Assembly (NCBI GenBank): GCA_001871125.1
Contig: MNXB01000005.1
Location: forward strand, 1-61,766
DNA from: Elusimicrobia bacterium CG1_02_37_114
Lineage (GTDB): Bacteria; Elusimicrobiota; Endomicrobiia; CG1-02-37-114
Reading direction: 5' to 3'
Length of the DNA: 61,766 nt
Shown here piece by piece: positions 55,971 to 61,766 of the stretch. Made by a program: the position numbers and the translations under genes. Below the pieces are notes generated by a model. It made no database searches and was not told the DNA's origin. It saw only the letters and a list, made by a program, of their open reading frames with translations. Position 1 is the first letter of the stretch, and the number at the start of each line of letters is the position of its first letter.

Positions 55971-57161
55971 ATGCAAGTCCATTTAGCAGAACATCTGCCG
56001 AAAAGTAAAAGAATCCAATTAGGCAGTTACTATACTCCCGAAGAACTTGTTAAATTGGTTCATGAGTTTATAAAACCTTACTTGGAAAACAAGAAAAAAG
56101 ATGTTATCTTGTTTGATAGTGCAGGGGGATGCGGGGCATTTTTATTCGGCATCAAGCAGAGCGATTATCGGATAGCGGATCGTGATTTAAAAGCCTGCGA
56201 GTTTCTCAAACAACATTTTAATCAACAGAAAGTTTTTCATACAAATTCTTTAAATGAAATCAACAGAGAAAAATATTTTATTTCTCCTTCTGCGTTTTTA
56301 ATTATGATAGGAAATCCACCTTATAATGATACAACATCAGAATTTAAGAACGGCGAAAAGGGACAAAATATATGCGATAAAGATTTATATGATAGAGATA
56401 TAGGTGTTTCATTCTTAAAGTCATATCATAAACTTAATGCTGATGTCGTTTGTGTGTTACATCCACTCTCATATTTAATAAAAGAATCTAATTTTGAGAG
56501 ATTACACGATTTTAAAGATAACTACAAGATAATAAGAGCTGAGATATTTTCTAGTGCATTGTTTCATGGAACAGGAACAAGTAAATTTCCAATATTGGTG
56601 GCTCTCTATGAAAAAAATGCAGATGGAATGACATTTAATTATATTAGGAATTTTAGATTTAACATATTAGATAGTGACAAAACATTTGTTTTATCCAATT
56701 TTAAAACTACTGATGGATATATTAATAAATACCCTCCACGCAAAAACGATATCCAAAAATCTCCTATTGGTTTGTATTATTATAGTTTTCGCGATATTAA
56801 TTCTTTAAAGAAAAACACCTCTTTTATGACAAAAGAACATCCCAACGGAATTGTGGTGACATTAGAGAATTTTTATAAGTATGCATATCTTTATTCGCTG
56901 AAAAATCTGTTTAATCCCGAAGATGCATGGTTATATGGAAATTTATCTCCTCTTGTCAATATAGAAGAAGTTGAACAAAATAAAGACCTTTATATCTTGT
57001 ATGCTATTAAAACTAATAAAGTTTTGAGAGAAATGGATAATTCCATTTTGAAGAAAGTTATTCATTATTATGAGATTACATTGAATAATATAGATGCTGT
57101 TGATAGGATAGAGAAAGAAATCAGAGATAGATTGGATAAATTAATTGCAATGGAAAAATAA
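55971..57161 (+). CDS. N6-adenine DNA methyltransferase
   Basis: RIQLGSYYTPEELVKLV, DSAGGCGAFLFGI, MIGNPPYND. Confidence 0.85.
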   Translation: MQVHLAEHLPKSKRIQLGSYYTPEELVKLVHEFIKPYLENKKKDVILFDSAGGCGAFLFGIKQSDYRIADRDLKACEFLKQHFNQQKVFHTNSLNEINREKYFISPSAFLIMIGNPPYNDTTSEFKNGEKGQNICDKDLYDRDIGVSFLKSYHKLNADVVCVLHPLSYLIKESNFERLHDFKDNYKIIRAEIFSSALFHGTGTSKFPILVALYEKNADGMTFNYIRNFRFNILDSDKTFVLSNFKTTDGYINKYPPRKNDIQKSPIGLYYYSFRDINSLKKNTSFMTKEHPNGIVVTLENFYKYAYLYSLKNLFNPEDAWLYGNLSPLVNIEEVEQNKDLYILYAIKTNKVLREMDNSILKKVIHYYEITLNNIDAVDRIEKEIRDRLDKLIAMEK

Positions 57162-57218
57162 CAGAGAATCCACACGAGCAGATAACACGGGGTGAAAATA
57201 AGCGTGGATGGATATACA

Positions 57219-57238
57219 TGCCCCGATTTATCGGGGCG
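57219..57238. repeat. palindrome TGCCCCGATTTATCGGGGCG upstream of hisG
   Basis: Read directly; stem resembles other intergenic hairpins. Confidence 0.45.
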
Positions 57239-57256
57239 GGGGGGTGCGACAAAAAA

Positions 57257-58129
57257 ATGACTAAACTGAAATTAGGATTACCAAAAGGAAGTCTGCAGGA
57301 GTCAACCATTGAACTGTTTTCCCGTGCAGGTATAAAAATATATACAAACGGGAGGTCATATAAGCCCGCCTGCGATGACGATAACCTTGATATAACGCTT
57401 ATCCGTGCACAGGAAATGCCGAAGTATGTTGAATTAGGCGTGTTTGATTGCGGAGTAACCGGTTATGACTGGATACTTGAGACAAATTCAAAAGTGAAAG
57501 AAGTATGTGAATTAATATACGCCAAGTCGGGCTTCCGTCCTGTCCGATGGGTGCTGGCGGTACCGGAGAATTCGTCAATAAGGTCTGTCAGGGACGTCCG
57601 AGGTAAAAGGATTGCCACTGAATTGGTGAATGTAGTTAAAAAATTTCTTAAGAAGAAAAAAGTTAGTGCAGAAGTGGAATTCTCCTGGGGTGCAACGGAA
57701 ATTAAGGCGCCGGATTTTGTTGACGCAATTGTTGAACTTACAGAGACGGGGTCGTCATTAAAGGCAAATAAACTGAAAATTATTGATGAGGTATTGGCAT
57801 CAACAACGAGATTTATCGCAGGTAATAATTCCTGGAGAATCCCCTCCAAAAGAGAAAAAATAGAAAACCTTGCTATATTGCTTAAGGGTGCTCTGACAGC
57901 AGAGAATATGGTTGGACTAAAAATGAATATGAAGGAAGGGGACTTAAACAGGATTCTGAAAATCTTACCCGCGCTCAAAAGACCTACGATATCTAAATTA
58001 ACCTTACCGGGATGGATTGCACTGGAAGTTGTTATAGAGGAAAATAAAGTCAAAGAAATCATACCGAAGTTAAAAAAATCTGGTGCGCAGGGTATAATTG
58101 AATATCCGCTTAATAAAGTTATACCCTGA
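57257..58129 (+). CDS. hisG: ATP phosphoribosyltransferase (HisG, long form)
   Basis: LKLGLPKGSLQESTIELFSRAG, EVNAIVELTETGSSL-like IVELTETGSSLKAN, C-terminal regulatory domain. Confidence 0.94.
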   Translation: MTKLKLGLPKGSLQESTIELFSRAGIKIYTNGRSYKPACDDDNLDITLIRAQEMPKYVELGVFDCGVTGYDWILETNSKVKEVCELIYAKSGFRPVRWVLAVPENSSIRSVRDVRGKRIATELVNVVKKFLKKKKVSAEVEFSWGATEIKAPDFVDAIVELTETGSSLKANKLKIIDEVLASTTRFIAGNNSWRIPSKREKIENLAILLKGALTAENMVGLKMNMKEGDLNRILKILPALKRPTISKLTLPGWIALEVVIEENKVKEIIPKLKKSGAQGIIEYPLNKVIP

Positions 58130-58143
58130 CGCTTGGGTTAGGA

Positions 58144-60837
58144 ATGAATCATCCTAAAAACAAACTCATATTATTTTGTTGTTTAATCTTTCTGTCCAAC
58201 ACAGGTTTTACCCGCCCGATTGAACAAATTCTTGAAACAATTGAAAAAGGCACTCCGGAGTCCCGTGCCAAAGCAGTCCAGGAACTCGTAGAACTCCGTA
58301 ATAACGAATATATACCCGTTATATTGAACCTCTTAAATGACCCGTCACCTGAAGTGCGGATAAGCGCTGTTTTAGGGCTAAAACAACTAAAAGCGAAGGA
58401 AACAACACAGAAACTAATAAATTCGTTATCCGACCCTTCTGTCAGTGTATGTAAAGAAATAAGAAATGTCCTTGCTGAATTTGCCAGCAGAGAAGAACTG
58501 GAAAAAGTTTTATTAGAGAATGATAAACCACAGGTCCGACAACAAATAGCAAAGCTTTTAGGTGAGCTGGGGAATAGAGAATCCGTCCCGGTACTAATCA
58601 ATGCATTGAAGGATAACGATTTTGTGAGATATTCTGCCGTTGAATCACTTGGCAGGACAGGTGACTACCTGGCAATACCGGAATTAGAAAAAGTTTTGTC
58701 TGATGTAGTTGGTGAGATAAGGCTTGAATCAGCGAAGTCACTTGCAAGACTAAAATCATACAGGTCTATTCCAAAAATCTTTGATTTACTTGAAGATAAA
58801 GACCCGATGGTAAGGAATGAAATTGAACCTGTGTTGCTGGAACTTGTCGCAGCGGAAAGCGTACTTTATTTTACCGAGGCAGTTATTAAAGATAGACGTC
58901 CAACTATCCGCAGGTTTTCCGCAAAAGCCCTGGGTGCTTTGAATGATAAATCCGTTACACCTTTATTGTTTCGGGCCGTGAAGGATAGCGACCCGACTGT
59001 TCGTAAGGAAGTGGTTAATTCACTTGCCATATTAGTTGATAAAACAATGCTGTTTAATCTGTGTTTATTGTTAGGTGAAAGAGATATAAATATACGCACG
59101 TATGCCGTTAACACACTTGCTAATCTGAAGGATTCGCGTGCTATACCGGGTTTATTGGATATGCTTAAAAGAGATAAAGAATTCAAAGAGACTGCACGGA
59201 ACACGATATTAGAAATATGCGATGAAACTATAACGGATTTCCTTGCCTTAGCAATAAAAGATAAAGATTTGAGCGTGCGCCTTTGTGTAGTTGAATGCAT
59301 TTCTAAATTAAAAGCAGTAAATCTTTTACCCGAACTTTCACAGGCGTTTGCCGACGAAAACAACCAGGAAGCCAAACTTACAATGCTGAAAACCATTAAA
59401 GAACTAAATGATAAAAAGGCATTGCCTGGCTTGCACCGTGCACTTATAGAAGAAAAAAGCATTGAAATTAAATTTGCAGTAATTGATGTCCTGAAACTCA
59501 TTGGAGATTACACTTCAATACCCCCGTTATTAGAATGCTTAAGAACAAACAATGAAATGCTTATTATGGATGCAGAGGAGTTATTAGATAACCTTGCAGA
59601 TATAAAAACGCTGCCGTTTTTTTATAAGGCGATTAAAGATAAAAACGTGGTAATCAGGACGTATGCAATGAAAGTAATCAAGAAATATCCTGTTAATGAA
59701 GTTTTAGCCGTTGTGCTGGAAGCCACCAGGGATAAGGATATATATATTCGTCGTGATGCAGTCATTATAATAGGTAGCATTGGTGACAAATCAGCAATAC
59801 CTGTATTGGAGAGAACACTTAAGGATAGTTATGATGAAATACGTCTTGAAACGGTAAAATCTCTGGCACAGATTGGTGACCCTGCAATAGTCCCTCTTAT
59901 AATGAAGTCCATGAAGGATAAGTTATCCGAAATAAGGTTAGAAGCAGTGAAGGTTTTTGCCGTCTATGCCAGTGAGGATACGGTGCCGTTTTTGGGAAAG
60001 CGGTTAAAAAAAGAGACAGACCCTTTTGTCATTGAGCAGATAATAGCGCTGTTAGAGAAATACGGGGATAGGTCAGTGACTAAAGCATTACTCCGTATGC
60101 TGAAAAACGATGAGCTGGTGGTTCGCAGTGCAAGCGTCCGTGCATTGGGTGGATTGAAAGACCCTTCAGCAATTAAACCCCTGAAAGACCAATATGTCAG
60201 TGAATATAGCTCGGAAGTCAAAGCCCAGATAATGAAGTCGTTGGCAAAACTTGGTGAAAAAGAGATGATACCGGAATTTATTGAACTGCTGCACGACCCT
60301 ATGGAAGAAACGAGAAATGCAGCACGGGAATCACTTGATTTGCTTATTGATAGTTCCTACAGTTCATACCTGGTTGAATCCCTGCATAATGAACATGTTG
60401 AAACAAGAAATTATTGTGCCGAGAAATTAAAGGAATACAAATCCGAGGAAATTACAAAAAAATTATTCTCTATGATAAAAACAGAAAAAGGACTTATCCG
60501 CAAGGAATTGATGGACCTTACAAATGACATCACTGATGGAAATAATATACCGGATTTTTTATTCTTAATTGATGTCCCCGAAACAAATAAAGACGCGGAA
60601 TTACAAATATGGGTATTAAAAAACCTTGGTAAATTTAGAGTTAAAGATAAAAACTCCGTTGCGTTTTTACTGCAATCTACGAAAAATGAAAATCTAAGTG
60701 TACGTAAAGAATCTGTGGAGTTACTCGGGGAAGTGGATTCACTGATAGCAAAGAGAACCCTTGAATACATTGCTTCAAACGATAGTTCGCTTGTGATAAG
60801 GAGCACCGCAGAAAAGGTATTAAAAAGGATTAAATAA
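58144..60837 (+). CDS. HEAT-repeat protein with signal peptide
   Basis: Many repeats such as DPSPEVRISAVLGLKQLKAKE and DNDFVRYSAVESLGRTGD; 897 aa. Confidence 0.92.
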   Translation: MNHPKNKLILFCCLIFLSNTGFTRPIEQILETIEKGTPESRAKAVQELVELRNNEYIPVILNLLNDPSPEVRISAVLGLKQLKAKETTQKLINSLSDPSVSVCKEIRNVLAEFASREELEKVLLENDKPQVRQQIAKLLGELGNRESVPVLINALKDNDFVRYSAVESLGRTGDYLAIPELEKVLSDVVGEIRLESAKSLARLKSYRSIPKIFDLLEDKDPMVRNEIEPVLLELVAAESVLYFTEAVIKDRRPTIRRFSAKALGALNDKSVTPLLFRAVKDSDPTVRKEVVNSLAILVDKTMLFNLCLLLGERDINIRTYAVNTLANLKDSRAIPGLLDMLKRDKEFKETARNTILEICDETITDFLALAIKDKDLSVRLCVVECISKLKAVNLLPELSQAFADENNQEAKLTMLKTIKELNDKKALPGLHRALIEEKSIEIKFAVIDVLKLIGDYTSIPPLLECLRTNNEMLIMDAEELLDNLADIKTLPFFYKAIKDKNVVIRTYAMKVIKKYPVNEVLAVVLEATRDKDIYIRRDAVIIIGSIGDKSAIPVLERTLKDSYDEIRLETVKSLAQIGDPAIVPLIMKSMKDKLSEIRLEAVKVFAVYASEDTVPFLGKRLKKETDPFVIEQIIALLEKYGDRSVTKALLRMLKNDELVVRSASVRALGGLKDPSAIKPLKDQYVSEYSSEVKAQIMKSLAKLGEKEMIPEFIELLHDPMEETRNAARESLDLLIDSSYSSYLVESLHNEHVETRNYCAEKLKEYKSEEITKKLFSMIKTEKGLIRKELMDLTNDITDGNNIPDFLFLIDVPETNKDAELQIWVLKNLGKFRVKDKNSVAFLLQSTKNENLSVRKESVELLGEVDSLIAKRTLEYIASNDSSLVIRSTAEKVLKRIK

Positions 60838-60929
60838 TTTTAAAGGAGCCCCCATAGTTCTGCCTCATAGAGCGAGGCATAACTGACACGGGGGACAGGC
60901 AAAAAGACATTGACTAAGGAGGAAAAAAC

Positions 60930-61304
60930 ATGCCTAAAAAACGGATTCAACTTGAGTTGATTAAATTTACAATTTGTGTATTTTTTGTGTTGCTTTTTGT
61001 AACTGCGGTAAACTTTTATTCTTTTCTTTCTACGATGCTGCCGTCATCCCTTATACTTCAAAGCAAGGCGCGCATAATCATATTTGGTTTAGTGACCACT
61101 GTTCTGATATTTGGTATCACATGGATGTTAGTGCAGTGGTTTACCTACCGGACCATAGGTCCGATAGTGAGACTTGAACGGGAGATAAAGTCAATGGTAG
61201 ATAGCGGTGATTATCGTCCACTGACGGTGCGCAAAGGAGATATTCTGCAGGGATTGATAGAACACTTTAATTTACTCATTGAGAAACTTATTCAGAAAAG
61301 ATGA
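60930..61304 (+). CDS. two-TM protein with HAMP-like linker
   Basis: TIGPIVRLEREIKSMVDSGDYRPLTVRKGD. Confidence 0.6.
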   Translation: MPKKRIQLELIKFTICVFFVLLFVTAVNFYSFLSTMLPSSLILQSKARIIIFGLVTTVLIFGITWMLVQWFTYRTIGPIVRLEREIKSMVDSGDYRPLTVRKGDILQGLIEHFNLLIEKLIQKR

Positions 61305-61766
61305 AGAGAATAATAGTCATTTCAGCGATTCTTCTGGCAGGAATATTGTTCAGTATAAACATTTATACCCAGGATAGTAGTCTTGATAATTTATTCAAAC
61401 GTCTTGAGCGTCCCGTCGGGCAAAAAAGCAAAACAGTTGAACCTGCAAAACCGTCAGCAGTCCGGACCGAACAGTCACCAGATGAAGAGGATAAATCCGT
61501 TATACACATTGAAAAAAAGACAACAACCGCTATAACGGTTGAAAAAATTCCCGGTATGGTCTATATACCACCGGGTGAATTTTTAATGGGCATAAACGAT
61601 GGGTTTGATTATGAGTTCCCGAGACATCAGGTTTATCTTGAGGGTTATTATATTGATAAATACGAAGTGACAAACGTCCAGTACAAGAGATTTATTATTT
61701 CAACAGAACACAAGCCCCCGCCTCACTGGAAAGGTATTAATTATCCGCAGGGACAGGATTACAGTC
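61301..61766 (+). CDS. formylglycine-generating enzyme/sulfatase-modifying factor domain protein (partial, cut by window end)
   Basis: IPGMVYIPPGEFLMGINDGFDYEFPRHQVYLEGYYIDKYEVTNVQYKRFI; ATGA overlap with the previous gene. Confidence 0.85.
   Translation, partial: MKRIIVISAILLAGILFSINIYTQDSSLDNLFKRLERPVGQKSKTVEPAKPSAVRTEQSPDEEDKSVIHIEKKTTTAITVEKIPGMVYIPPGEFLMGINDGFDYEFPRHQVYLEGYYIDKYEVTNVQYKRFIISTEHKPPPHWKGINYPQGQDYS

Noticed and set aside
1-61766. CRISPR arrays, rRNA genes, prophage or integrase modules
   Set aside because: No regularly spaced repeats, rRNA-like sequence, or phage structural/integrase motifs were seen

Overview
AT-rich bacterial window; genome identity not determined. Housekeeping genes (serS, rtcB, glmS/glmU-like/glmM, apt, a sigma-70 factor, rdgB, rph, valS, hisG, cspA-like) are mixed with many accessory modules. 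These are: three B12-binding radical SAM genes with a ketosynthase and an ICMT-like gene, interrupted by opposite-strand toxin-antitoxin (TA) modules; a GHKL-ATPase plus partner operon of unknown function; a partial Tad/Flp pilus locus; about seven TA-like modules; a type I R-M locus (RadC-HsdR-Fic-HsdM-HsdS); and a type II-like M-R-M cassette. The strongest non-coding finding is a tRNA-Arg(UCU) split between anticodon positions 34 and 35 by a compact ~212-nt group I intron (39745-39956, minus strand). Other non-coding structure includes two copies of a MITE-like element with 8-bp target-site duplications, a family of GTAG-headed REP-like hairpins in intergenic regions, a TadE-like gene missing from the ORF track, and a frameshifted SGNH hydrolase. 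The best candidate for an undescribed protein system is the GHKL ATPase/269-aa partner pair at 12197-15004. All family names come from reading motifs by eye; no database search was run.
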